Below, in pieces: positions 11,325 through 24,064 of a stretch of 64,000 bases of DNA. A program made the position numbers and the translations under genes. Under the pieces are notes generated by a model, which saw nothing but the letters and a program-made list of their open reading frames with translations, did no database searches and was not told the origin of the DNA. Origin of the DNA: Pelecanus crispus (lineage: Eukaryota > Chordata > Aves > Pelecaniformes > Pelecanidae); the NCBI RefSeq assembly GCF_030463565.1, contig NC_134643.1:2118001-2182000 (forward strand), in the 5' to 3' direction. Numbering within the stretch: the stretch's first letter is position 1; every line of letters starts with the position of its first letter.

Positions 11325-11451
11325 TCCCTTTGCAGTCAGTGGAGAGAAATAGATCCTTCTGGAGCATGATTCATCTGTCCTATTTTAGGTGCCTGTGCTG
11401 GGATGATAGGGTGTGCCTTGGGAGCACCGGTCTCCACTGACTGCAAAGGGA
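11325..11451. repeat. Perfect 21-bp inverted repeat with 85-nt spacer
   Basis: The left arm 11325-11345 (TCCCTTTGCAGT, then CAGTGGAGA) is the exact reverse complement of the right arm 11431-11451. Pairing stops sharply at both ends. It lies in the probable ASB13 3' UTR, so the mRNA could form a 21-bp duplex. It may also be what remains of an old palindromic transposable element, because phrases in the spacer look like degraded repeat sequence. I could not assign a family. Confidence 0.85.
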
Positions 11452-13160
11452 TTTAGAGGTGATACCCTCGGATACGGACGTCTGTGTTTCTGCAGTGGGA
11501 GCGCTGGATCCCACCTCTGTGTTAATAACTCAAGTGACAGCTGCCTAATGCCAAGGGACAAGGCTCGAGAGACCTGCGCGCTCTAGCTGGAGGCAAATTA
11601 AGTCCCCAGCAAGCTCAGGAATAATTAGAGGCACTGCAACTGGTTACTGACTTTCCATGAACTTCAGCGGGCTTTGGCTCAGCACCAGCAGTGAGGACAA
11701 ACTGCTGCCAGATCAGGATTGACTTTGCCCGTGCTCCTTCCTCGCTGTAGGTGAGCCAGCTCTTACTGTAGTGTTCCTCTAGGGTATCACCACGTTTAAT
11801 TTGCAAGCCCAAGCAGGAAGCAGGTCTCTCTGCATGTCCAAGGATGCTTCCCTCCAGATGGCTGGTCCCAAAGAATATTTCTCCACTTGCTCTGAGCCCT
11901 GTGGCCACCCTGTTGGTTTTACGTGCAATAAGTGGCAGAGCTGCTGCCCGGAGGTGCCTGAAGTACGTTGAGGGCATGTCCCTTGTGTAGTGGTGCAGCA
12001 GATCCCTGTGGTGTATACCCATTGCGTGAAAGGCAATAGGAGGGCTGGGCTCTGCCTTGGGTTTTGACATTTTTATTTTTATTTTTCCCCCTCTGAGTTT
12101 CTCTCTCAATGCTGGAGCCTCTCCAGAGGTTGGCAGCGGGAGCTGGCCCTGAGCCATGTGCTGCTGAGTGTTGTGCTCGAATCTTTTGGCTTCAGCAGGC
12201 GTGACTGCAGCTTTGTCCTTCAGTGATTTTAAACCTTCAGGGTGACATTTGTATGAGCAGAGCCAAAAATTATTATCTACCATCCTGATGAGGCGTTACG
12301 TGTTGTCTGAAGGCAGTAGCCTACTGGTTACGTGGTACTAAGGGAATGGAGCTCCAAGGTGCCACCATGGCAAGTCTTAGCACTGTGATGACAACAAATT
12401 CCTCCTCTGAATGACAGCAGATGTTATGAAATCCGCTGTCTAATGTGACAGGATGTCTCAACATCCTTCATGCTGTGAACTAACACTTGAGAGCAAACGC
12501 TCGCTTGCCTGCTGCCTGCAAGATCTCGTGCTCCTCCAGCCAGCACGATGGGGCTCAGCCTCGGGAGGGAGGCGGAAAATAGGATGAGCACAGGGTTAAA
12601 GAGCTGAGGTGGAACTGAATGCACTTTAATGGTGACCAGCAAATCACTTTGTTTTTTAACTTTTGTTGAGGTTTGTTTCCCCCCTGCATCCCTTTGTTGT
12701 TTTTTTTTTGTTTGTTTGTTTGGGGTTGGGTTTTTTTTTTGCTGTGCAGTTATTGTATAGAACAGGACAGAAAAAGGTTCGAGATCCTGCTCTTTGGGGG
12801 ATTGTCTGTTTGTAATTCTGATTTTTGTGTTTAAAGGATCAGAAATGTGAAATTGCCAAGAAGCTCAGGGAAGCCCTAGAGATCTTTGTTGTGGGATTCA
12901 TCCCTGTGATTGATAGGATAAAGGTTTTGTATTGTATCTTTCAAGAAAAGCTTCCTCTGCCCAACGTGCATTTCCTTACAGATAAATATGTATTAGGAAA
13001 GTGCACCTTTTGGTAATTTGGGGTGTAAACCTTCCCTCTTGGTTCAAATTGAAATCCCTTGTTGGGTTGCTTTTTTAACATTGCCTAAGCTAGTGAAATA
13101 ATGAAATTATAAAGTCCCAAGTTTCCAATGTCAAAACAAAAGACTCCTCGAACAACTAAG

Positions 13161-13166
13161 AATAAA
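13161..13166 (+). terminator. ASB13: Candidate polyadenylation signal of ASB13
   Basis: AATAAA, the first canonical signal noticed downstream of the ASB13 stop codon on the plus strand, within an AT-rich stretch. Use is inferred, not shown. Confidence 0.4.
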
Positions 13167-13185
13167 ATTACAAGTTCCTATTTAT

Positions 13186-16100
13186 GTCATTATTTTATTC
13201 CTCTCTTTTAAGTCACTTCTCTGGTAGGTTCTAAAGTTTTGGTTATTTTTTTTAATATCTTTTAAGAGGTCCTGCTGATCAATGCACGCAGCCAGGGAGG
13301 ACTTACCAAGAGAGCTAAGCACCTCTTATTTGGTGGCAATAGCCAAACTTGTTCAGTAGCAGTTTTCTTAAGACATCTGCTTCTTATGGCCATGTCTGGA
13401 GGGAGAGGTTTTCCAGGAAGGTCCTTTGGGAGTCAACGAGCTAAAAAACAACACCCGAGTTGTTCCCCGGTGTGCCATGGTACTGAGGCAGGTGGCCGGA
13501 TCATGCCATGGCTGTTTTAAACACCTGATGGGTGTTTACTTGTGCGTTTCTGGGTTTCTAAACTGCAAGTGAAAGTTGAGATTGAGATTCTTTTTCATCT
13601 TTTATCCAACCTGCCTAGCCCTCAATTTTTTTAATCTTGCAGGGATTTCTCAGCTGGTTGTGAAGCATATTCTGAGCTATTGTTTTACAGCTCAGAGTAA
13701 AGGCAAAGTAGATGCCAAATTAAACCAATGCGATGTTTTTTTGGCTTCCCTTAATATCTCAGACTGCAATTTTTGTGGCAGCTAGCAGTTACTGCATGAG
13801 TAGCGGTATCATCCTTGCCACAATATAGTCTGGATAGCTGGGAATTGCTGCAGCCATCCCAAACTAAGATGAAAATTAGAAGCTTTGGAGATAACATTGC
13901 CCTAACAGGGGTTGGGGGCTACGCTGGGGGTCAAATTTGGATTACAGACTCTCCTCTCCTGGTGAATTGCTGAGGGTACCTCCACTTAACTGATACAAGA
14001 GGCTGCGGCAGGTCATTGGAGAGCCATCCCCAGCACTCCGCTGCTGCAAAACCATCACACTGTGTCGCCCTGCTTGACGTGAGCCACAGAAGTGGACGGC
14101 TCAGGATCGCCCGCAAGACATCCCAGAGGCTGTGGACGTGCTGTTCTGTATCCCATTAAGCTGTACCCGTCTCTCATTGCACCATCACATTACAGGTATG
14201 GGTTGGGAAAGGCAGTTGTGGCTGCCCCTGAGAGATTCCTCCTCTGGTTATTTTTGCACTGGTTGTGTTTTGTTTCTTACGTGTATAAGAAAGAAGGTCT
14301 CAGGAGGACCTTATTGTCTGGAAGTTTTACGCATCTCGCCCAGGTGATGTACCCTCTGGCCACGTAGGGTTGATTTCTCTCAGTTATGGGTTAAAAAACT
14401 TGGAGGTCCCAAACACCCAATTCACGCTTAGTTTATAGGGACTGGGTGCCTTTGCTGCTTCAGTGGCAGCTGAAGGACCCATGGGTTTGCAAAGAGTTTG
14501 GGGATTGCTGGGAATGAGAGAGACTGTCTAAATCACGGGCATTAAGTGAAACTCTTCAGCTGACTCTGCTTGGGTTACACCCTTTGCTTCATTTTTATGT
14601 CAGGTGCTGGCTATTATTTGACTTCCTTCACCCATTAATCCAAATGTCAAATCAGGGCATGAATCCAGTGCAAACAAACCCAAACCCACCAGGCCACTCC
14701 TGCTTTCATCTGTACCCTTCCCAGGCTCCCCAAACTGCAAACCCAGTTGAGCATTTCGGGCCACCTCCCCTCTCCTGTGGGTTTCTCCACCAGCTTTGCT
14801 ATGGGTCCAGCAGCACATGGAGCGGTCTGAAATAACCCCGCTGCTTTGGGGAAGCCCAGCTGAGAATAGGGCTTTGCTTTCATCTGTGAAAATCATCTTT
14901 TGGGACAGTCAGCCTTGCTCCTGGACGCTGCTGGTTGCTGGTCGGCTCGCGAGTGGGGAGCTTGATCGTAGCAGCTTTTCTCCAACTATGTGAAGTTTGT
15001 CCAGAAAAAACAAGGTGTGACTGAAGCCGATGCCTTGGAAGAAAGCCTCACGGTGCTGAAGAATTAACTCCTTGTAATGCCAGTATCCGTTGCTTTCCCC
15101 GGACGAGGCGGAGAGGAGCCACCCTTCCCCTCTGTGCATGAAGGAAGGATTTGTGCTGTTGGTTGCAGCTCCCCAAGTCTTGGCGTAAAGAAACGGCGGT
15201 GAAGGGAAGACATCAAACACAAACAGGATTGGTATGTTTATTTTTTAATGTCTTCAGAGGAGTTTGTACGAGAGAGCAAACTCCAGGAGCTGCCCTAACC
15301 TTAGCATCGGCAAACAAAGACCTCAGTGTCCTCTGGAAAGTGGCATCGGAAGATGAGTAATGCAGTGGTTGCATCACGTTTAGGGCAAGCATGAGCAGGA
15401 AGTGTCTGTTCTACCTCTTGATTTAAAAAAAAACAACTCAAACACTGACGACCTTGAGTATATGATCTACCTGAGCTTTCACACACCCTGTTCATCACTT
15501 CCCTCCTTTCTTCAGGGGAATGAGTGATCTTGCAGGCACTTGCAAGAAGATGGCGCCTGTCCCGCACGCTTGAGTGGGAGCTGGTGTAAACCAAGTTGGG
15601 GGGGGGTCTCTGCTGACTTGCGCTTGCTTGAGGTCCAGCCTTGGCCAGCTCGGAGGCTGGTGAACGTCCTGCTCCCTGGCCTGGGGGCGGCTGGAGCACC
15701 AGTTGTTTTGAAATCAGGGTTTTTAAGGCCAAGGTTGTTATTTTCAAACTTAAAGCCAGCACCTAAATCTGTAGCAAGGTAGCAAAGCATAAGGGAGTTA
15801 AAAAAAAAAAAACCCACTACTGATTTCTTAGGGCCTCTCAAAACCTTGATTTCTACGTGGCATCTTTAGGTTCCCCTGTGCTGTTAGTTAACCCCGGGCT
15901 CTCCTCCCTGCATGCTACCAGGGACAAAAACCTCATGTGTCCTGCAAAAAAAACCCAAACCAACTCACTTTTTCACCCAATAGCAGCTTGTGCTTCAGTA
16001 GGCGCCCTGTAACTGTGATACCCTGATGCTGCTCTGGGTTTAGGCGCCGAGACATCGGGCTCAGAAAGCATTGACCTCTGTTTGGAAAGAGTACAGCACG

Positions 16101-16474
16101 CTACGAAGATGCTATTTGTATTTATACCTGATTGTCTGATTTTTAATGGTTCCTAGCACACCGTGGCGCTAAGATTTGGGCAGGGGCGAATGCGTGAGAG
16201 CGTTATCCGTGATTAAAACTTGCTCTGAAAGGTTTCATCTGTGCCCAACTGTGTTTCTTCCGTAGACGGTTGTGGTTGGGGTGGGGGGGTCTGTGCAGGA
16301 GCCCTGCCAGTTCCTCTTGCTTTGTCAGCCTCATCCCTAATTGCAATGAGGTTGCGGGCAGGCAGCACGTCAGCCCATGGCTTTACAGACCTGTGAAACC
16401 AGTTGAAATTACCCTCCTGAGGATGAACCAGCCCAGGTCTGTGCTGGCTGGATGGCCACATCCACAGTTATAGA
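13186..16474. other. Intergenic sequence downstream of ASB13
   Basis: No convincing exon, RNA gene or mobile element is seen. Short open frames here have no recognisable protein similarity. Confidence 0.7.
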
Positions 16475-17444
16475 CAATGGCTCAAAGTCCAAGTGGAAAC
16501 TAGTAACAAGATGTGTCCCTCAAGTGTCTGTACTGGGACCAATACTCTTTAATATCTTCATCAATGGCATAGCGGGATGGACTTTGCAGATGACACCAGG
16601 CTGAGTGGTGCAGTTGATTTGCTAGAAGGAAGAGATGCCATCCAGAGAGACCTTAAGGAGCGGGCCTGTGCAATCCTCATGAAGTTCAACAAGGTCAAGT
16701 GCAAGGTCCTGCACCTGGGCCAATCCCCAGTATCGATAGAGGTGATTGAGAGCAGCCCTGTGGAGAAGGACGTGGGGATACTGGTGGATGAGAAATTGGA
16801 CATGAGCCGGCAAGGTGCGCTTGCAGCCCAGAAAGCCAACCGTATCCTGGGCTGCATCCCCAGCAGCGTGGCCAGGCAGGTTGAGGGAGGTGATGCTCCT
16901 CCTCTACTCTGCTCTGGTGAGACCCCACCTGGAGCACTGCATCCAGCTCTGGGGTCCTCAGCACAAGAAGGACATGGACCTGTTGGAGCGGGTCCAGAGG
17001 AGGCCAAAAAATGATCCGAGGGCTGGAGCGCCTCTCCTGTGAGGACAGGCTGAGAGAGTTGGGGTTGTTCAGCCTGGAGAAGAGAAGGCTGCGAGGAGAC
17101 CTTATTGGGGCCTTTCAATATATAAAGGGGCTTCTAAGAAAGACAGACTTTTTACCAAGGCCTGTAGTGACAGGACAAGGGGCAAGAGTTTTAAACTGAG
17201 AGAGGGTAGGTTTGGTTTGGACATGAGAAAAAAATGTTCTATGCCACGGGTGGTGAGGCGCTGGCACAGGTTGCCCAGAGAAGCTGTGGATGCCCCATCA
17301 CTGGAAGAGTTCAAGGTCAGGTTGGACGGGGCTCTGAGCAACCTGATCTAGTGGAAGGGGTCCCTGCTCATGGCAGGGGAGTTGGACTAGGTGACCTTTA
17401 ATGTCCTTTCCAACCCAAACCATTCTGTGATTCTATGATTCTAT
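16475..17444 (+). mobile_element. CR1 LINE fragment with reverse-transcriptase remnant
   Basis: About 970 bp of CR1 in forward orientation. It reads [13 protein letters not shown] near 16530, then in another frame [19 protein letters not shown] (from 16580) and [17 protein letters not shown] (from about 16670). These are the reverse-transcriptase palm region and following part of CR1 ORF2, although the catalytic box is FADD here. Frame changes break the protein and the N-terminal parts are absent, so it is dead. It ends with the CR1 3' UTR and terminal CATTCTGTGATTCTATGATT repeats at 17421-17444. Confidence 0.95.
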
Positions 17445-19734
17445 AAAAACAGGCTTTTTATAAAATAACAATAATATAAAAAAAACCCTTTTTTTTTTTA
17501 ATAGTGGACACAGGCTTTTAGGGGCGCACTAGCTGAGATTTTTAGAGGACACTGAAATGTTGAAAAACAAGCCCCACCATGCCCCCAAAAAGTTTTAGTC
17601 CTTGTTCCCCAGGGATGCTTCCCATGTCTTGTTGAAACCTGGGGAGAAGGGCTGGGGAAACCTCTTCCCCCTGGGCAGCTTGCAAAGGGGTTGGGGGAAA
17701 TCCTGAGTCCTGGAAGAAAAACGGAGTCTAGAAACAACATCCCAAAGAAATTGGGAGGAAGGTGATGCTGTTTGGGGACAAAAGGACAGCCTCTCTCTTC
17801 CCTAAGAGATGCTCTCCAGCCAACCTGCTCACCAGGTCCTTCCTGTGGACTGGAGGAGCTGGTCAGGGGCAGAAAAGGTGCCTGCGGGTTTTGGGGAAGG
17901 TGGATTTTTTGGGGAATTGGCACTGATTTGTGATGGGAGCGTGAAAAGCTTCAAAATCTGCAGGTTTTGTTGCAGTTGGGGTTGCGGGGAGCCTTTTCCC
18001 CCCGCGGGTACTGCTTGGCGGTGCTGCTCCCCCCCAGTACGAGCAGCAAAACCTCCCCCGGGAGTGGGAAATATTTAACCGGCTGGGTCTGCACCAGCCA
18101 CATTTTTGCAGGAGAAAGACAAATCTTGGAAAAGCTTTGAAAATCTGCTCCCCAAAACAAGCCTGAGCAGCTTTCCGTGGGCGGGCGGCAAAGGCATTGC
18201 GGGTCCCCCTGAGCCAAGTTGCTCTTTTATTCCAGCAAAGCTCTTAAATCTGCAAACATGGGCCCCATTTCACCTGTATTTGGGTGGTTTTTTTTAACCC
18301 TTACCCTGGGTAAAAATGAATAGCAACAGCAAATCACCTCTGGGAGATGCAATTCCCACCACCGGGCTTCAGTCCTGTGTGTCACAAAAAGCTTTTTCAT
18401 ATTTCCCAGATCTGTCAGTAATAGAATTCCCACTCATCTCAGCTTGGGGCAGGGTGTGTGTGTGTGTGTGGGGGGGCTGCATTTTTAAGGAGAAAAACAG
18501 GAATTGAGGGAAAGTTGTGCAAACCCAGCCTGGCTGGGGGGAGATAGGGAATGTGGGGCAGGTTGTGCCTCCTGGATGGGATGAAAATAGGGCAAAAAAT
18601 GGGGATGGAGGGACTGCAAAGCAGTTATTTCTTTGTTTTGGTTTTGCCTGGGCTCACTTTTTTTGTGGCATGTCTTCTTGCAAGGGCTGATTTGGGGCTA
18701 GGATGAACCAAAGTGGGAAATTAATGGGGTTTTTTAAGCTATAAAGAAGGGAAGGTGCTGGGCTGTAAAGCTGCAGAGATGGGGATGAGGTTTTTTTTTA
18801 TTGTTTGTTTACCTTGGGGGGTGATTTATAGAGCTACAGCACCTTCCTCCTGCCTATCCCGGGGGAGAAAAGAGGGAAAAGGCCCCAAAATCTCCTCCTG
18901 CTGGGATGTGGTGGGCTGTGGTTACGTGGGGCTGCCGGCACGCGGAGGAGCAGCCCGCGTGCGTGGTGGCTGAGGTCATGGTGCTATTAATTTCCCGTTA
19001 AAAGCCCCGACGGCTCCGGCGCTGCAGGGATGGAAAATGAAGCAGCTCTGATTGCGGCTGCTGCAGTTAACCCCTGCGGGGGATGTCTGACTTTTTGGGT
19101 TGAGAGCGCCAAATCTCACGGTGCCGACGATAGGCTACATCCCTTGAAGGTTGATGGTCACCACCTTGGCCACCCTACGGCTGCTGCAGGTCCTCATCTG
19201 GCTCCTGGGGGGGGCTCAGGGTCCCTTGAGACATCTGGAAAACCCTCCCGGCGCCTGCAAAGACCTTGTCGGATTTAATTCCCCGCCAGCCGGCCGGGCT
19301 GGAGCCACATCTGCCCACACTGCGATGCTGGAAACCCGGCCATCGCTGAGCGCCCGGGAGGCCGGTGGCTGGTTGCATTTCACGCTTGAAAGCCCCCGAG
19401 GCTGAGACTGGGGGCTTATTTTGGTAACTTGAACTTGGGAAACCCCTCGGCCGTGGAAGGTGGGGAGAGGAGCCTTGTGAAATGTAGTGGCAGCTGGGGG
19501 CTCTCGGCATCCCCGCGAGGAGCCCCAAGCTTCTTCACAAAATCCCTTGGGGCTTTACGTTGAGCCTTGGGAACGCCAGGGAAGCGAGATGGGGGTGCCG
19601 GGGGAGATGTCCCCCGCTCCTTGCAGCGGGGCACAGGGCATTAGAGCAGCCCGGGGCTGCTCTTGGCTCACCTCATGCCCCAACAAACTACCTGGCATTT
19701 GCAGAGCATGGGAGCCCCTGGCCTGGTCCCCTCT
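17445..19734. other. Intergenic, GC-rich, no gene recognised
   Basis: Contains a short TG run (about 18448-18470) followed by a G run, and scattered poly-T. The part around 18930-19400 has more CpG than its surroundings. I see no exon that resembles a known protein. Confidence 0.65.
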
Positions 19735-20210
19735 CCTGCTCACACTTGTCCCCATCTCCTGATTGTTCTGGTCCCCTCTTCTTGTCCCGCTTGTCTCCTG
19801 CTCCCACTTATCTGCAGCCCAGAGATTTGTCCTTGTCTCTTGGTCCCACTTGTCCTTGTCTGCTGGTCCCACTGGTCTCTTCTCCTGGTCCAACTTGTCT
19901 CCATCTCTTGATCCCACTGGTCCCTTCTCCTGGTTCCACTTGTCCCCATCTCCTGGTCCCATTTGTTCCATTTTTTGGTCACATTTTTCCCCTCTACTGA
20001 TTCTTTTTGTCCCCAGCTCCTGGTCCCACCAGTCCCCTCTCTTGGTCACGCGTGTCTCCAACTCCTGGTCTCATTTATTTCCCTCTCCTGGTCCTGTTGG
20101 TTTCCTGGTACCATTTGTCCCCTCTCCTTCTCCTACTCATCCCCATCTCCCTGTCCCACTTGGCCCCTCTCCTCATCCCACTTGTCCCATCCCCTGGCCC
20201 TGCTCTCAGG
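19735..20210. repeat. Degenerate tandem repeat, about 30-bp unit (CTGGTCCCACTTGTCCCC)
   Basis: Roughly 15 diverged copies of a C/T-rich unit close to CTCCTGGTCCCACTTGTCCC plus about ten bases. Copies differ by substitutions and small length changes. The open frames over it on both strands are repeat artefacts. Confidence 0.85.
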
Positions 20211-21005
20211 GGCAGCAGAGGCAGTTTTGGTGCAGACCTGTTGGGATTCAGCACGAATTTTTGGGGCCAGAGCCTTTCCCCACCCAGGGGGAAGCCCAGC
20301 GCAGCCCCCAGGCCCCATCACTGGATGCCCTGGCAAGCGCACATGAGAGGGTAACATGATTTTGGCCTGGCTGTGAGCTGAGACCGGGGAAACTCGTGTC
20401 ATGCAAAGCAGCTCGGTGCCTCAGATGCTTTTGGACATCTGCATCACAGTGGTACCCAGAGTCCCGCGCAGGGTGAAGGGGCTAATGCCAAAAAAAAAAG
20501 GGGGGTTAAAACAACCTCTCTGGTCCAAAAATGAGGCACTTTGCCCCAAAACAATGCCCCATCTGCTTCAACCTCGGGCTCGGCACTGGATCTGGCCCCA
20601 AATTGCTCCATTCAGCACCATCTTGGCCATCCCCGGGCACCGTGGCCCATCCTGCCCCACAGCTGGTGCTTGGCTGCGGGGCAATTTGGGTTTTGTTTTT
20701 TTTTTTTTAAATTTCTCCCCCATACAGTGATTTCTTCTTTCACAAATAATCTGAAAGTGAAAAATCAGCAAGAAAAAGCACTTTAAAACACCTCTGAGAA
20801 ATTAAACACTTTTCCACCAAACTAAATATTGGAAAGACATACTTGCAAAGCTGTTCTGGGTTTTTTGGGGGTTTGTTTAGTTACTTATTCCCTTAATGCA
20901 GAACCTGGCTTGCTGCAACCCAACTGAGCCCTCCTCTGCGGCATCCCCTAACCCCTTGCCCCACCAACTCGTAACAACCTCACTGCAAAAATCCTTTTTT
21001 CCCCC

Positions 21006-21041
<36 letters not shown>

Positions 21042-21689
21042 GCAGCCTGGTGTCCAGGGGCCTCCCCTTCTTGTGGCCAGCGACATTTCCCGGGCAATAC
21101 GTCATGTTTGCTTAAGAGCAGAGTTATTGCCGGGGAGGAGGCAGGGAGCTACAGCCCCGGGGGCTGTGGGAGGGGGGGAAAAAATGGGGGGAAATGGGGA
21201 AAAAAAAAATCCTGCCTTTCTTTTCAACGTCCTTTGGGAGGGCTCAGAAAAGCTCCTTGGTGTCTTTTGGTGGGTCTCAGTATTGTTTCCCCAATGTTTA
21301 AATAATGTGTTTTTAAAGCCCAGTTGTTGAAATGGTATTAAAATGTCTTGGTTTTGCTAAAATAAAAGGGAATGGGGAGAATTTGTGACTGATTCAGCAG
21401 CACTGGAGCAGAAGCATCGCTGGCCCCCCCCATGGTGGGTGATGCTGGGGGGTTCATGAGCTGCTTTTCTCCTAAAAAGTATCATTTTAGAGAAAACCTG
21501 TGTCCAGGTGAAGCAGAACCGTGAGCAGGGAAAGGGGAGTGATGGGGGGGTTATGGTTGGGCCCCCGGTTTTGGGTGGTGCTGGAGCCCTCGGTGGCTTT
21601 TGTGTTGGAAAGGCTGGAGGAAAATATATGGCAAGGTGGTGGAAGATTGTTTGCCAGCGGTGGAGCTGGGATCAGCTGCTACAGTCTGG
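20211..21689. other. Intergenic sequence with poly-T tract
   Basis: Holds a 30-base T run at 21009-21038 and an AT-rich block around 20700-20880. No gene is recognised. The T run may be the reversed tail of a retroposed sequence, but no flanking duplication was established. Confidence 0.65.
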
Positions 21690-22235
21690 ATCCAGGAGAT
21701 TCCCCCAAGTCCCAGCCCAAGGGATCCCCTAAGTGCAGGATCCTCCGTGTCCTGTGCTAGCTGATCCCCATGTCCCACCCCAGATGAACCCCGAGGTCTC
21801 AGCCCAGGTGATCCCTCATGGTCCACTCTAAGTGATCCCTCATCGGCCACTCCATGTGGTTCCCCCCTCAGCTCTCATCTTGGGTGGTCTCCCAGATCCC
21901 ATCCTAGATGATCCCCCATCTGGGGGATCCCCCAGGTCCAATCGCTTGGAGGATGCTCCAAGCCCCAACCTAAGTGATCCCCAGTGTGCCATCCCCGGCG
22001 ACCCACTCCCAGGTCCCATCTTAGATGATCCCCCAAGTCTTATTCCAGGGGATCTCCCAGAATTGATCTAAAATAATCCCCCAAACCCCATCCTAGATGG
22101 TCCCCCATGTGACATCCCAGGTGACCCTCCTCCAGGTCCCCTCTTAGCTGATCCCACAGGTCTTATCCCAAGGGATCCCCCAGGTCCTGGCCTAGGTGAT
22201 TCCCCCAGGACCCGTCCCAGGTGACCCCTACGCCA
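21690..22235. repeat. Degenerate tandem repeat, about 28-32 bp unit (GATCCCCCAGGTCCCATCCTAG)
   Basis: A block of diverged copies with the recurring phrases GTGATCCCCCAGGTCC and ATCCTAGATGATCCCCCA, many carrying GATCC. The unit length is variable. Open frames across it are artefacts. Confidence 0.85.
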
Positions 22236-23822
22236 GGTCCCATTCTGCAATCTCCATCCCCAGGTGCAGGGGACCATCCTGACCAGGTTTTGGGGTGGAA
22301 ATGGCCGGTCTCTCCCTTGGCACCCTACATCCCCCGCTTTTGCCCCCACCTCCCAGGCAGCGAGTGCATCACCTGTACCGGCTCAATTAATTTAATCATT
22401 AACCAATGCCCGATCCAAAACGCCCTGTGAGTCACGGCTCTGGAGGGAGGCAGCGTGGAAGCTCCGGGATGGATCCTGCTCACCCCATCAGCTCCTTCCC
22501 CTCCAGTGGGGCAACTGGGGCCTGGAAAGCTGGATTTGGGAAGCAAAATCCCCGCCCTTGGCAATACTGAAGCGAACAGGACCCTCCCGTCTGTCCATCT
22601 GTCCATCCCAAGTGATGCTGGTGCAAACCTTCCCGCCACACTCCTGAGCATCAAATTGGGGGAGAAATGGGCAAACATCTCTGGTGCAAAACAACAAATA
22701 AACTTTGTTCTCCAGGCCGGTGCCGCTGATGATGGGGCTGTGGGGCTGGCGTTTCTGGCCAAGGTCCAGCCTCCTGTTAAAGACCATCGTTAAGAAAAAC
22801 CAGCTCAGGATAAGGGGTGTGAAAAAATACTCCGGTAATTAAACAACCCCAGAACAGAAGAAGAAAAATGTCAACCCTAAAAATACAGGGAATGATTTTG
22901 CCTGTGAAGCATAGCATTAACAAATAATCACGTTTTCGGGAAGGTCTAATTTTAGCGGCGCGGGTACAATAGCCTGGTGTGACCCCTTCGCTTGTCTTGA
23001 TTTTGCTGATTTGGGGCTTTTTTTTTTTTTTCTGCTGGGCTTTGCCCCGTTCTTGTCCCCTGCAGAGCTGCAGGCATGCTGGGTGTGCGAGCAAGAGGGC
23101 AGCACGTGGTGAAGGCGCTGGGTGCTGGGCTGGGGGCTGTGCCTGGGGTGGAGCGAGTGTGGGTGTGCTCGGCTCTGCCCGTCGGCGTGCAGGCACCTGC
23201 CTGTTTTTCCCGGTGTTGGGAAAACAACCGGGATTGCCAAAGATCCTGGCCCCAGGGATAGCCTGGAGGAGGGGGGGGGGGGTGAGGTCCTTGTGGCAGC
23301 TTGAACATCCCCAGAGCCGCCATGTCCCCCGTGACGCAGCTATGCCCTGTGTACACCGCCTCCCCGTTTGCTCGTAAGTGCCTGAGCATTAATAGGACCC
23401 ATTATAATTAATTCTCCTTCAAACCCCTCCATATAGGGAATCACCTCAGCCCGGGGCAGGAGGGCTGCTGTAACTGGGTTTCACCCTCTTTTGTGGGGAA
23501 ACTGAGTCACGGGCAGCATGACGGGGTGGATTACGGCCAGGAAAGGTGTAATCCTGCTCTACTTACCTTTGGGATGGGGATTAGGGCTAAATCCAGCGGC
23601 CAACTCTCCTCTTAGTTTGGGGGAGAGAAAAAGGCCCCCAACACCCTGGGAGTGCAGACAGCAGACCCCAAAAGCGATGGGGATTTGGGGTGGGGACGGC
23701 CACAACCTGGGGCCTGCAGCTGGAGGGTGCCCAGCACCCATGAGGGGCATCTTTCCAGCTTGTAGGGAAAAAGAATGGGGGGAAGGGGATGGGGGCGATG
23801 CAGGGCTTGACCCTGGCTGAGA
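22236..23822. other. Intergenic sequence
   Basis: An AT-rich stretch around 22790-22960 sits inside otherwise GC-rich DNA and could be regulatory, but this is only a composition argument. No exon is recognised. Confidence 0.6.
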
Positions 23823-23975
23823 TAGAATCATAGAATCATTTAGGTTGGAAAAGACCTTGAAGATCATCCAGGCCAACCATTAACCTACACTACCAAGTCT
23901 ACTCTAAGCCAATCAAGGGTAGACTAGACTAAACCATGTCCCGAAGTGCCACATCTACCCATTTTTTGAACACAA
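23823..23975 (-). mobile_element. CR1 LINE fragment (3' end), reversed
   Basis: Starts with AGAATCATAGAATCATTTAG and continues GTTGGAAAAGACCTTGAAGA, the reversed CR1 3' terminus of a different subfamily from the copy at 9606. It is about 150 bp and non-coding. It lies close to the 3' end of the CALML3 transcript. Confidence 0.93.
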
Positions 23976-24064
23976 TGAGATGCACTGATGTCGGTGGTTT
24001 GGGGGGGTTGTTTTTTAGCAGGGACCCCAAAGAGAAGCCAAAGGAAGCACTGGCAGCCACCAGA

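Larger units (their letters stand above)
10994..13185 (+). other. ASB13: Probable ASB13 3' UTR
   Basis: Runs from the ASB13 stop to just beyond the first AATAAA that I found on the plus strand (13161). The length of about 2.2 kb is inferred from that signal alone, and earlier non-canonical sites are possible. It contains the inverted repeat at 11325-11451 and a T/GTTT-rich stretch near 12700-12740. Confidence 0.5.

Noticed and set aside
16577-17014. A 145-aa frame with reverse-transcriptase similarity
   Set aside because: It is a broken piece of CR1 ORF2 with frame changes, not a functional gene.
19555-20402. Frames of 115-198 aa on both strands between ASB13 and CALML3
   Set aside because: They follow the CTGGTCCCACTTGTCC tandem repeat and show no conserved domain.
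21009-21038. Poly-T run as evidence for a processed pseudogene on the minus strand
   Set aside because: No gene-like sequence or target-site duplication was found next to it.
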